DNA from: an uncultured Clostridia bacterium
GTDB taxonomy: Bacteria; Bacillota; Clostridia; UMGS1810
DNA: 13,722 nucleotides
Reading direction: 5' to 3'
Assembly: GCA_934454585.1 (NCBI GenBank)
Contig: CAKSFP010000047.1
Coordinates: 1 to 13,722, forward strand
Shown here one piece after another: positions 1 through 6,961 of the stretch (positions within the stretch are counted from its first letter, which is position 1; each line of letters opens with the position of its first letter). Both the position numbers and the translations under genes were made by a program. The notes beneath the pieces are model-generated. The model saw only the letters and a list, made by a program, of their open reading frames with translations, was not told the origin of the DNA and did not search any database.

Positions 1-80
1 CATCTTGGCACGGAACGGTCACGGACCGTTCCCTACGGATAATTATCAATTTGTGCGTAATTCACGCATTTTCGCCGTCC
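1..80. repeat. Direct repeat, copy 1 (copy 2 at 622-701)
   Basis: Bases 1-63 are identical to 622-684. The match continues to about base 80 with a few substitutions, the first being A64 against G685. The repeat includes the GGAACGGTC hairpin and the sequence 'taattatcaatttgtgcgt'. The window begins inside copy 1, so the duplicated segment probably extends further upstream. Confidence 0.9.
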
Positions 81-110
81 GCCGTAGGGGCGACCCTGTG
101 TGGTCGCCTG

Positions 111-311
111 TTTTTGGACAACTCCGTGATTCTGCCAATCGTGCGTAGGGGCAGGGCTCTGCTCTGCCCGTTTTTGGACAATTCCGTGATTCTGCCAACC
201 GGGCGTAGGGGCTGCCCGTTTTGGGCAATTCCGTGATTCTGACAACCGGGCGTAGGGGCAGGGCTCTGCTCTGCCCGTTTTGGGCAATTCCGTGATTCTG
301 CCAATCGCTCG
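111..311. repeat. 60-bp tandem repeat, about 3.5 copies
   Basis: Copies start at 111 (60 bp), 171 (48 bp), 219 (59 bp) and 278 (partial). Each contains a TTTTTGG-type start, 'ccgtgattctg', GTAGGGG and a GGGCAG...CTGCCC hairpin. The second copy lacks 12 bp of the hairpin, so only one arm of its stem remains. A related diverged unit lies at 705-788, with GTATGGG replacing GTAGGGG. The repeats adjoin directly with no unique spacers, so this is not a CRISPR array. Confidence 0.85.
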
Positions 312-474
312 TTTTTGGGAAATTCCGCCCCTACATGTGCATTAACGGAATGTTGCCGCAAATGTGGGTTTGTGCGTGATTCGCGGGTCGATGAGGTCAT
401 CGACCCCTACCGCCTATTTGCCGATCTGTGCGTATGGCATAATTACATTTGCAATTCAATAAACATCTTTGCGG

Positions 475-614
475 CGGAACGACACACAGGTCGTTCCCTA
501 CCGACTGTTGATAAATTGCAAAAGGGTGTTAAAACACATTCATCGCCCGAATCACTGTTTGATAATTGCGCACTCGCTGCAATTACCGTAGGGAACGACC
601 TATGTGTCGTTCCG
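475..614. repeat. Inverted pair of GGAACGAC hairpins
   Basis: The hairpin at 475-503 and the one at 586-614 are near-identical inverted copies, with CCCTAC and GTAGGG facing inward. They enclose about 82 bp. The enclosed segment has its own smaller inverted repeats: aattgca at 514-520 with tgcaatt at 578-584, and GTGTT at 526-530 with AACAC at 533-537. The nested symmetry suggests a small MITE-like element of about 140 bp with no coding capacity. Confidence 0.6.
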
Positions 615-657
615 CAATGCACATCTTGGCACGGAACGGTCACGGACCGTTCCCTAC
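588..657. repeat. Outward-facing hairpin pair with 10-bp terminal inverted repeat
   Basis: GTAGGGAACG at 588-597 is the exact complement of CGTTCCCTAC at 648-657. Inside are two different hairpins, GGAACGAC at 592-613 and GGAACGGTC at 633-653, separated by about 19 bp. The 70-bp unit has the form of a minimal inverted-repeat element. It shares its left hairpin with the pair at 475-614. Confidence 0.6.
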
Positions 658-701
658 GGATAATTATCAATTTGTGCGTAATTCGCGCATTTCTGCCGCC
701 C
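622..701. repeat. Direct repeat, copy 2 (copy 1 at 1-80)
   Basis: This is the second copy of the segment at 1-80, in the same orientation and with an offset of 621 bp. In this copy the hairpin is preceded by a mirrored unit at 588-613. The same partner may lie just outside the window next to copy 1. Confidence 0.9.
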
Positions 702-815
702 GACCGTTTTTGGGCAATTCCGTGATTCCGCCAATCGGGCGTATGGGCAGGGCTCTGCTCTGCCCGTTTTGAGAAATTCCGCCCCTGCCGACCGTCGATT
801 CATGTTAATTATGCA

Positions 816-1565
816 TTATTCATAGTCCACAACATCAACCCACGAAAGCAGGAACTCTCTCTCCTTTTCGTTGCCCTTTACGGACTGTGATGCCGCAACA
901 ATCGGCATCCACTTCTGCACATACTGCTTAGCTGTGTTGCTCTTTTTGCAGAAAATGTCCAGATACTTCTTGGCGCCGTCTATATCGCCCTCCAGCCAGA
1001 ACAAAAGGTAGGTCCTTGCCGCGTCTGCCGACGCATTTCCCTGAGTGGCGTGTGACCAGTCAATGATAAATGCCTTGCCGTCATCTGTGATGATGACATT
1101 GCTCGGGTTGAAGTCACCATGGCACACCTTGTTGTGCTTGGGCATTGCGTTAAGTCTTGTGTGAAGCTCATATCTTGTAGTGGCGTCGAGCTGTGTCTGA
1201 CTGATTTTAGACTGCATCTTGTCGCGCAGTTTGTTCAAAAGCGGGCATTCCTTTGAGTTTACCTCAAGCTGAAGATCCACCAGCTTTTCGATATACTCGT
1301 CCTTCTTTTCGGGGTGCTCCTCCATGAGCTGTGCGAGAGTTTTACCCTTGATGTAATCGGACACAATAGCCCACTTGCCGTCAATCGTCATAACCTCTTT
1401 AACCTTCGGTATGTTAAGTCCCGTCTCCTCAATGCGCGCCTGGTTAAGCGCTTCATTGAGGACATCGGCCTTTGAAAAATCCTCGTCAAATACCTTTATG
1501 CAAAGGTCGCCGTCACGATAAACCGTCTTGGAATTTCTTACTGCAATTACTTTGTCCAGCTTCAT
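816..1565 (-). CDS. APH-like small-molecule kinase (phosphotransferase family)
   Basis: The 249-residue cytoplasmic protein has the fold markers of the aminoglycoside phosphotransferase/choline kinase superfamily. The catalytic loop is C-H-G-D-F-N-P-S-N (H149, D151, N156), the Mg-binding motif is I-I-D-W (D169), and a likely ATP-contacting lysine sits in L-C-I-K-V-F (K24). Such enzymes transfer phosphate from ATP to a hydroxyl group. The substrate cannot be read from sequence, and nothing specific argues for antibiotic resistance. The start is supported by AGGAGGC 11 bases upstream. It begins only 24 bp after the adhE stop codon, with no terminator between, so it is probably the last gene of an adhE operon. 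The gene ends abruptly against the repeat array at 1-815. The family call is firm and the role unknown. Confidence 0.85.
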   Translation of the reverse strand: MKLDKVIAVRNSKTVYRDGDLCIKVFDEDFSKADVLNEALNQARIEETGLNIPKVKEVMTIDGKWAIVSDYIKGKTLAQLMEEHPEKKDEYIEKLVDLQLEVNSKECPLLNKLRDKMQSKISQTQLDATTRYELHTRLNAMPKHNKVCHGDFNPSNVIITDDGKAFIIDWSHATQGNASADAARTYLLFWLEGDIDGAKKYLDIFCKKSNTAKQYVQKWMPIVAASQSVKGNEKEREFLLSWVDVVDYE

Positions 1566-1589
1566 ATCAGCTGCCGCCTCCTATTTTAT

Positions 1590-4271
1590 TTAGTTCTTTT
1601 TATTTTTTCCGCCCTTTGCGGTGCGGCTTGTTGCTTTCTTTTCACTTCCGGGCAAATCCGCCTCGACAAAGTGTTTTCCGCCGTAGTATGCGTTCAGATA
1701 CATCTGTTTGATCTCGCTCATGAGCGGATATCTCGGGTTAGCGCCCGTGCACTGGTCGTCAAATGCCTGCTCAACCATTTCATCCAGTCTGTCAAGGAAG
1801 TCTTTCTCGTCGATGCCGTAGTCCTTTATGCAGGGCTTTATGCCGACTCTCGCCTTGAGATCGTTGACAGCTTTGATGAGGTTTTCAAGTTTCTCCTCGT
1901 CGGTGCTGCCGCCAAGACCGAGATAATCTGCAACCTCGGCATAGCGCGCCAGGGTGTGCGGATGGTCATACTGCGGGAAGGTACCCATCTTTGCCGGAGT
2001 CTCGCTTGCGTTGAAACGGAGCACTTCTTCAAGCATGAGCGCATTTGCCACACCGTGCGGCAGATGGTGGAACGCACCGAGCTTGTGCGCCATGGAGTGG
2101 CATACTCCCAGGAACGCATTTGCAAATGCCATACCTGCCATTGTGGCTGCGTTTGCCATCTTTTCGCGTGCAACCGGATCGTTCTGACCGTTGTCATATG
2201 CACGGGGGAGATATTCAAATATAATCTTGAGAGCCTTAAGCGCAAGGCCGTCGGTAAAGTCTGTCGCAAGCATTGCGGCATATGCCTCGAGGGCATGGGA
2301 CACCGCGTCGATACCGGATGCGGAAGTAAGGCCCTTGGGTGCGGACATATGGAAATCTGCGTCCACAATAGCCATGTTAGGCATCAGCTCATAGTCTGCC
2401 AGCGGATACTTAACGCCGGTCTTCTCGTCCGTGATAACTGCGAACGGAGTAACCTCGGAACCCGTACCTGCGGATGTCGGAACAGCTATGAAGTAAGCTT
2501 TCTCGCCCATCTTCGGGAAGGTGTATACTCTCTTTCTGATATCCATAAAGCGCATAGCCATATCCATGAAGTCAGCCTCGGGGTGCTCATAGAGAACCCA
2601 CATAATTTTGCCGGCGTCCATTGCGGAGCCGCCGCCGAGTGCGATGATGCAGTCCGGCTCAAAATCCTTCATCTGCTTTGCGCCTTCTTTTGCGCAGGCA
2701 AGAGTCGGGTCGGGGGCAACATCAAAGAATGTGGTGTGTGCTATGCCCATTTCATCCAGCTTATCTGTAATCGGTTTTGTGTAGCCGTTATGATAGAGGA
2801 AGCTGTCGGTAACAATGAAGGCTTTCTTCTTGCCCATAACCGTCTTAAGCTCGGTAAGTGCAACCGGCAGACAGCCTTTTTTCAAATAAACCTTTTCAGG
2901 CGCTCTGAACCACAACATATTCTCTCTCCTCTCGGCAACTGTTTTTATGTTTATAAGGTGTTTTACGCCGACATTCTCGCTGACAGAGTTGCCGCCCCAT
3001 GAGCCGCAGCCGAGTGTGAGGGACGGACTGAGCTTGAAGTTATACAGATCGCCGATACCGCCCTGGGATGATGGTGTGTTCACAAGGATTCTGCAAGTCT
3101 TCATGCGCGCCTCAAATTTTTCTATCTTTTCTCTGCCGTTTACGGCGTCGAGATATATAGACGATGTGTGACCGTAGCCGCCGTCTGCGATGAGGTGCTC
3201 CGCCTTTGCAAAAGCGTCCTCAAGATCCTCTGCCTTGTACATTGCGAGCACCGGAGAGAGTTTTTCGTGTGCAAATTCTTCCGAAAGCTCGACAGACTCT
3301 ACTTCGCCGATGAGAATCTTGGTGCCCTCGGGCACATCAACACCCGCAAGCGCAGCGATCGTGTGAGCCTTTTGTCCGACTATCTTTGCATTGAGTGCAC
3401 CGTTTATAATGATGGTCTTGCGCACCTTCTCGGTCTCCTCGGGATCGAGGAAATAGCAGCCGCGCTTTGCAAACTCGGCCTTAGCCTCGTCATACACATT
3501 TTTGTGGACTATGACAGACTGCTCCGATGCGCAGATCATGCCGTTGTCAAATGTCTTGGAGTGGATAATCGAGTTCACTGCCAGTGTGATGTCGGCAGAC
3601 TCGTCTATGATTGCCGGGGTGTTGCCGGCGCCAACGCCTACAGCCGGTTTGCCGCTGGAATATGCAGCCTTAACCATGCCGGGGCCGCCCGTTGCCAGGA
3701 TGAGGTCTGCCTCTTTCATGATGAGGTTTGTCATCTCAAGGCTGGGCACATCTATCCAACCGATAATATCCTCCGGTGCGCCGGCAGCCACAGCTGCGTC
3801 AAGAACGACTTTTGCAGCCGCAATGGTGGAGAGCTTTGCTCTCGGGTGGGGGCTGATGATGATGCCGTTTCTTGTCTTGAGGCAGATGAGGGTCTTGAAT
3901 ATCGCGGTGGATGTCGGGTTGGTGGTCGGGATTACCGCCGCAACAATGCCGACAGGCTCTGCAATCTTCGTCACGCCGTATGCCTTGTCTTCTTCAATCA
4001 CACCGCAGGTTTTAACATCTTTGTATGCATTGTAAATGTACTCGGCAGCGTAGTTGTTTTTAATAACCTTATCTTCCACAACTCCCATGCCGGTTTCTTC
4101 TACTGCCTGTTTAGCAAGCGGGATACGCATTTTGTTTGCAGCAGAGGCAGCCGCCAAAAAAATCTTGTCCACCTGCTCCTGAGTAAATGTCGCAAACTTT
4201 TTCTGTGCTTCTCTTGTGCGTGCGAGAGCTTCTTCCAGCTTCTCAACGCTGTCTACATAAATCTTTTCCAT
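1590..4271 (-). CDS. adhE: Bifunctional acetaldehyde-CoA/alcohol dehydrogenase
   Basis: The 893-residue fusion enzyme reduces acetyl-CoA to acetaldehyde and then to ethanol, using two NADH. The N-terminal aldehyde dehydrogenase domain (about 1-440) has the catalytic cysteine in N-G-M-I-C-A-S-E-Q (C247). A linker leads to an iron-type alcohol dehydrogenase domain (about 455-870). That domain shows the NAD-binding G-G-G-S-A-M-D-A-G-K (546-555), P-T-S-A-G-T-G-S-E-V (598-607), and likely Fe ligands D655, H659, H725 and H739. Length and motif order are standard for AdhE, which forms spirosome filaments in other bacteria. The last 20 or so residues are an unusual Lys/Gly/Ser/Thr-rich tail. The start codon follows AAGGGG by about 9 bases. 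A Rex-like operator lies just upstream, a LysR gene precedes it, and a kinase gene follows. Confidence 0.97.
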   Translation of the reverse strand: MEKIYVDSVEKLEEALARTREAQKKFATFTQEQVDKIFLAAASAANKMRIPLAKQAVEETGMGVVEDKVIKNNYAAEYIYNAYKDVKTCGVIEEDKAYGVTKIAEPVGIVAAVIPTTNPTSTAIFKTLICLKTRNGIIISPHPRAKLSTIAAAKVVLDAAVAAGAPEDIIGWIDVPSLEMTNLIMKEADLILATGGPGMVKAAYSSGKPAVGVGAGNTPAIIDESADITLAVNSIIHSKTFDNGMICASEQSVIVHKNVYDEAKAEFAKRGCYFLDPEETEKVRKTIIINGALNAKIVGQKAHTIAALAGVDVPEGTKILIGEVESVELSEEFAHEKLSPVLAMYKAEDLEDAFAKAEHLIADGGYGHTSSIYLDAVNGREKIEKFEARMKTCRILVNTPSSQGGIGDLYNFKLSPSLTLGCGSWGGNSVSENVGVKHLINIKTVAERRENMLWFRAPEKVYLKKGCLPVALTELKTVMGKKKAFIVTDSFLYHNGYTKPITDKLDEMGIAHTTFFDVAPDPTLACAKEGAKQMKDFEPDCIIALGGGSAMDAGKIMWVLYEHPEADFMDMAMRFMDIRKRVYTFPKMGEKAYFIAVPTSAGTGSEVTPFAVITDEKTGVKYPLADYELMPNMAIVDADFHMSAPKGLTSASGIDAVSHALEAYAAMLATDFTDGLALKALKIIFEYLPRAYDNGQNDPVAREKMANAATMAGMAFANAFLGVCHSMAHKLGAFHHLPHGVANALMLEEVLRFNASETPAKMGTFPQYDHPHTLARYAEVADYLGLGGSTDEEKLENLIKAVNDLKARVGIKPCIKDYGIDEKDFLDRLDEMVEQAFDDQCTGANPRYPLMSEIKQMYLNAYYGGKHFVEADLPGSEKKATSRTAKGGKNKKN

Positions 4272-4294
4272 AAATGTTTCCCCTTTCGCTTTGT

Positions 4295-4312
4295 TTGTTA
4301 AAATTTTAACAC
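4295..4312 (-). promoter_or_regulatory. Rex-type redox operator upstream of adhE
   Basis: On the plus strand the site reads TTGTTAAAATTTTAACAC. It matches the clostridial Rex consensus TTGTTAAnnnnTTAACAA at 17 of 18 positions counting the free central bases; only the last A is changed. The inner 14 bp are a perfect palindrome. It lies 23 bp upstream of the adhE start codon, downstream of a plausible promoter, where a bound repressor would block transcription. Rex releases DNA when NADH is high, which fits an NADH-consuming target. Confidence 0.8.
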
Positions 4313-4330
4313 ACTTTTTTCGTGTCGGGA

Positions 4331-4359
4331 AATGTAAAATATATATATCGATATGTCAT
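4331..4359 (-). promoter_or_regulatory. Possible adhE promoter
   Basis: On the minus strand ATGACA (4359-4354) is followed after 17 bases by TACATT (4336-4331). The match is moderate: 5 of 6 at -35 and 4 of 6 at -10. It would start transcription near 4324, so the Rex-type site would fall just inside the transcript. The region is AT-rich and other registers are possible. Confidence 0.4.
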
Positions 4360-4370
4360 CGGCGATATAT
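4343..4370. promoter_or_regulatory. 8-bp inverted repeat upstream of adhE
   Basis: ATATATCG (4343-4350) and CGATATAT (4363-4370) are perfect complements separated by 12 bp. They span the possible -35 box of adhE. An interrupted dyad here is a candidate operator for a transcription factor, possibly the LysR protein encoded directly upstream. The AT-rich composition makes chance occurrence possible. Confidence 0.35.
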
Positions 4371-4422
4371 CCATTTCCAACTGCGATTGACTCTGTTTCG
4401 AACATTATTTTGTGCAATAAAC

Positions 4423-5343
4423 TCAAATATATTTTCTTTTTGAGCTGCACAGTTCGGTAATGAACAGTTCATCAAGCTGCGAAAGCTTGTAGTCCTTGCG
4501 GTATATCAGTAAATCTTTGTACATTTTTTTGTTTTCGTCACAGCGTTTTTCCACCAAACGGTAGCAGTCAAGCAGTGTGCTCGGCACGGGCGACATCCAC
4601 ATGAAGGTGTCCGTGTTGGTTCTGAGCAATTCAAACTGACTTGCCCGTTCAAAAACGAAAATCCGCCGCTGAATATTGTCCGGCAGTTCTTCCTTCTTCA
4701 CCGCCGCAAACGACAGACTCGGCACATACGGGTCGGCATGAGCAATCTCCGTATACGGTTCCAGATCAGCCATCTTCACTTGCTCCACGCCCGCCAGAGG
4801 ATGTTTTGCACTCATTACAAGCACATATTGAAACTCGGTAATCATCTCATACGCAAGCTCTTTTTCGTCGAGCATATTTTTGAAATACTTATCATAATTC
4901 GACGCATAGCGAATTATTCCCAGTTTGTAGTCCGAGTGAAGGATGTTGTTTATGGCGCGCATGGAGTTTGTCTCTTTGTAGAACAGTTCCATGGAGCCGC
5001 CGCCGATTTTTTTTGTAAACCTGGCAAAGGCGTCCGAAATGTAGCACGCCCGCGGCACGGATATGGAAAATCTCTGCTTGCCGCTTCTGCCGTGCCGATA
5101 GATTGATTCCACCTCGTCTATCTGCTTTAAGATTTTGCGCGCATATCCGAGAAATTCCTCACCGTCGGGTGTGACCTTCATGCCCTTTGATGTGCGCTCA
5201 AACACCGTTATGCCGAGCGAATCCTCAAGCTCCTTTATGGCGCGGCTTAAGTTCGGCTGATTCATGTACAGGTTTTCGGCCGCTTTGTTTATCGAGCCGG
5301 TGTTTGCAACTTCCACCGCATATTTTAAGTGCAATATGTTCAT
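4423..5343 (-). CDS. LysR-family transcriptional regulator
   Basis: The 306-residue protein has a typical LysR architecture. The N-terminal winged helix-turn-helix (about 1-60) contains G-S-I-N-K-A-A-E-N-L and Q-P-N-L-S-R-A-I-K-E-L-E, followed by F-E-R-T-S-K-G-M. A linker helix (about 60-90) leads to a periplasmic-binding-protein-like effector domain (about 92-300). The start follows a strong GGGAGGTG about 5 bases upstream. It is encoded on the same strand 151 bp upstream of adhE. LysR proteins often control an adjacent gene, so adhE is the obvious candidate target, but this is inference. The effector is unknown. The C-terminal domain diverges from well-known members such as CysB or BenM, so I give no gene symbol. 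Confidence 0.93.
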   Translation of the reverse strand: MNILHLKYAVEVANTGSINKAAENLYMNQPNLSRAIKELEDSLGITVFERTSKGMKVTPDGEEFLGYARKILKQIDEVESIYRHGRSGKQRFSISVPRACYISDAFARFTKKIGGGSMELFYKETNSMRAINNILHSDYKLGIIRYASNYDKYFKNMLDEKELAYEMITEFQYVLVMSAKHPLAGVEQVKMADLEPYTEIAHADPYVPSLSFAAVKKEELPDNIQRRIFVFERASQFELLRTNTDTFMWMSPVPSTLLDCYRLVEKRCDENKKMYKDLLIYRKDYKLSQLDELFITELCSSKRKYI

Positions 5344-5442
5344 TTTACACCTCCCAACGAATTTTCGATAAATGTTTATTTTTGCGATGTTACAGATTTT
5401 CTCGGGTGATGATCGAATCCTCCTATCACCTTTTTCGCATGA

Positions 5443-5468
5443 TTATTATTTTAATGTTAAAATAATAA
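5443..5468. promoter_or_regulatory. Perfect 12-bp A/T palindrome between amidase and lysR
   Basis: TTATTATTTTAA (5443-5454) and TTAAAATAATAA (5457-5468) are perfect complements with a 2-bp centre. The site is 100-125 bp upstream of the lysR start and 33-58 bp past the amidase stop. It has no GC stem and no T-tract, so it is a poor intrinsic terminator. An operator for lysR or an AT-rich repeat boundary are alternatives. The tandem text 'aattatgaattatgaatta' at 5485-5503 lies beside it. Confidence 0.5.
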
Positions 5469-5500
5469 CATATAACTGCCCGGCAATTATGAATTATGAA

Positions 5501-6961
5501 TTAAATTTTCAGTTTCCCCAGGCTCACCACAATCGCGTCTGCCACCGCGGCGGCTATCTCGTCAAGCTTTGCCGTGCTCATGAGCACTTCCCGGTCCTTC
5601 TCGCAGCTGACAAATCCGCACTCAATGAGCACCGCCGGCATAGATGTGTACTTGAGCACAACAAGATTCGGTCTGTCCACCAAACCCCTGTTCGCAAGCC
5701 CCGTTGCCGCCACAAGCGGCCCAAGGATATTTTGCGCAAGCTCCTTGCTCGTTATTCCGCTCGCACCCGTGCTCTCCGATGTGTAGCAAATCTCCGTGCC
5801 CGTTGCATTGGGACTCGCCGCCGAGTTGTTGTGCACACTGACAAAAAGCTGTGCACCGCCGCTGTTCGCCATCTCCGCGCGCGCAAGCAGATTTTCCATA
5901 TTCGTGCCGACAAAGGTGTCGTCGTCACGCGTCATTATCACTTTTACATTTCTGGCAACCAGGTTGTCGCGTATCTTTCGGGCGATGTACAGATTCACGG
6001 TTTTCTCCGTGAGTATCGGGTTGCCGTTCGAGTCCGTTATGGTGTCGCCGTTTTCATCCTTGGCTATTGCGCCGACATCCTTGCCGCCATGCCCGGCGTC
6101 AATCGCTACGATGTATCCGTCCGACACCGGTTTTGATGTGCCCGGGTTACTGCCCGGCTTTGACGGATTGCCCGCAGGCGGGGTTTCGTTCGGCTTTGAC
6201 GGATTGTCATTGCCCGGCGTGCCTCCGCTTATTCTCACCGTTATGCTGTCTGTGCCGCTGCCGGTTATCTCATATTTCCTGTCGCCGTTCGGCTCTATGA
6301 CTATCCTGGAGTAATCATCGTGCAGCGCCCAGCGCAGCTTGTGGATGTACACTCCGTCCACTGTCTTGTCGGTGTCCTTTCCGTTGATGCTTGCCGCAGC
6401 AAAATCGAGTACTATGCGGTACGGCGACTCCAGGGTCATGACCTTCGGAGCTGCAGCCGATGCGAGCTTTATCACCACAGAGCTGCTGCTTTCTCCGTCG
6501 CTTACATCCACGGATTTAATCTCATTTGTATACTTGGGCAGCGGTGCGCTGATGTACACCGATTTCGATGTCGGATTCCAATTGACATCATAGCCTAAGT
6601 TTTCGGACACAAAACGAATCGGCAGCATGGTTCTGTCCGACAGTATCATGGGCGCCACATCCATTGTCACCGTTTTGCCTCCGACGGCCGCCTGCTTTTC
6701 GCCTATCGTCAGCACAATGTTCGTTCCGCTGCTGCTTTTCACCGTGACCTGCCTTGTGTCGGGGTTCCAGTCTACCGTGGCGTCAAGGTTTTCAAAAACA
6801 ACCCTTGCCGGAACCATTGTGCGGTCGTTTATAATCATCGGCGGCACATCACTTTGTATTTCATTCCCGTTTATATAAAGTCGTATTCCGAAGTCGGCAT
6901 ATGCGGCTGTCGCAATCAGGAGCGTCACGATGAGAAAAAGCGCAAAAATTATCTTTTTCAT
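5501..6961 (-). CDS. Secreted N-acetylmuramoyl-L-alanine amidase with stalk and AMIN domains
   Basis: The 486-residue exported enzyme cleaves the MurNAc-L-Ala bond of peptidoglycan outside the membrane. Domains in order: a signal peptide (about 1-22, K-K then a hydrophobic core ending in A-Y-A); two copper-amine-oxidase-N-like stalk repeats (about 27-139, with I-N-D-R-T-M-V-P-A-R and L-S-D-R-T-M-L-P-I-R); an AMIN domain (about 147-243) that in relatives targets the protein to the wall; a Pro/Gly/Asn-rich linker (246-280); and a zinc amidase_3 domain (283-482). Likely Zn ligands are H291 (D-A-G-H-G-G), E319 and H377 (S-V-H-N-N-S), with catalytic E447 (L-I-E-C-G-F). GGAAGG precedes the start. 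It has its own strong promoter at 7006-7034. The architecture is typical of Clostridia; its role could be in division, sporulation or wall turnover. Confidence 0.95.
   Translation of the reverse strand: MKKIIFALFLIVTLLIATAAYADFGIRLYINGNEIQSDVPPMIINDRTMVPARVVFENLDATVDWNPDTRQVTVKSSSGTNIVLTIGEKQAAVGGKTVTMDVAPMILSDRTMLPIRFVSENLGYDVNWNPTSKSVYISAPLPKYTNEIKSVDVSDGESSSSVVIKLASAAAPKVMTLESPYRIVLDFAAASINGKDTDKTVDGVYIHKLRWALHDDYSRIVIEPNGDRKYEITGSGTDSITVRISGGTPGNDNPSKPNETPPAGNPSKPGSNPGTSKPVSDGYIVAIDAGHGGKDVGAIAKDENGDTITDSNGNPILTEKTVNLYIARKIRDNLVARNVKVIMTRDDDTFVGTNMENLLARAEMANSGGAQLFVSVHNNSAASPNATGTEICYTSESTGASGITSKELAQNILGPLVAATGLANRGLVDRPNLVVLKYTSMPAVLIECGFVSCEKDREVLMSTAKLDEIAAAVADAIVVSLGKLKI

Larger units (their letters stand above)
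1..815. repeat. Gene-free mosaic of short hairpin repeats
   Basis: This stretch holds no credible gene; its open frames run through repeats and have no ribosome binding site. It is built from palindromic units that carry GTAGGG on one side (or CCCTAC in the opposite orientation) next to a stem whose sequence varies by class. Visible stems are 12-32 (GGAACGGTC/GACCGTTCC), 89-108 (GGCGACC/GGTCGCC), 149-169 (GGGCAG/CTGCCC), 385-406 (10 bp, GGGTCGATGA/TCATCGACCC), 476-497 and 592-613 (GGAACGAC/GTCGTTCC), and 633-653 (same as 12-32). The spacer text 'ccgtgattctgccaa' recurs between units. The organisation resembles REP or MITE-type repeats, but I cannot assign it to a named family. The array ends within a few bases of the kinase stop codon at 816. 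Confidence 0.85.

Noticed and set aside
111..311. Tandem repeats considered as a CRISPR array
   Set aside because: The units are contiguous, contain no unique spacers, differ in length and contain GC hairpins. No cas gene is present.
315..725. Open frame of 136 codons in the left repeat array
   Set aside because: It runs through several hairpin repeats, has no ribosome binding site, and its translation reflects repeat units rather than a protein.
816..1565. Kinase considered as an aminoglycoside resistance gene
   Set aside because: Only superfamily motifs are visible. There is no mobile context or specific similarity to a known resistance enzyme, and the gene sits in an adhE operon.
1671..3002. 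443-codon open frame on the plus strand opposite adhE
   Set aside because: It lies wholly within adhE on the other strand, has no family resemblance and is very rich in Cys and His, as expected from an antisense frame. adhE is complete and well supported.
3168..4301. 377-codon open frame on the plus strand opposite adhE
   Set aside because: It is again antisense to the N-terminal half of adhE, with atypical Cys/Arg/His-rich composition and no recognisable domain.
4295..4312. Palindrome before adhE considered as a terminator of lysR
   Set aside because: It has no GC-rich stem, sits 110 bp beyond lysR and next to the adhE ribosome binding site, and matches the Rex operator much better.
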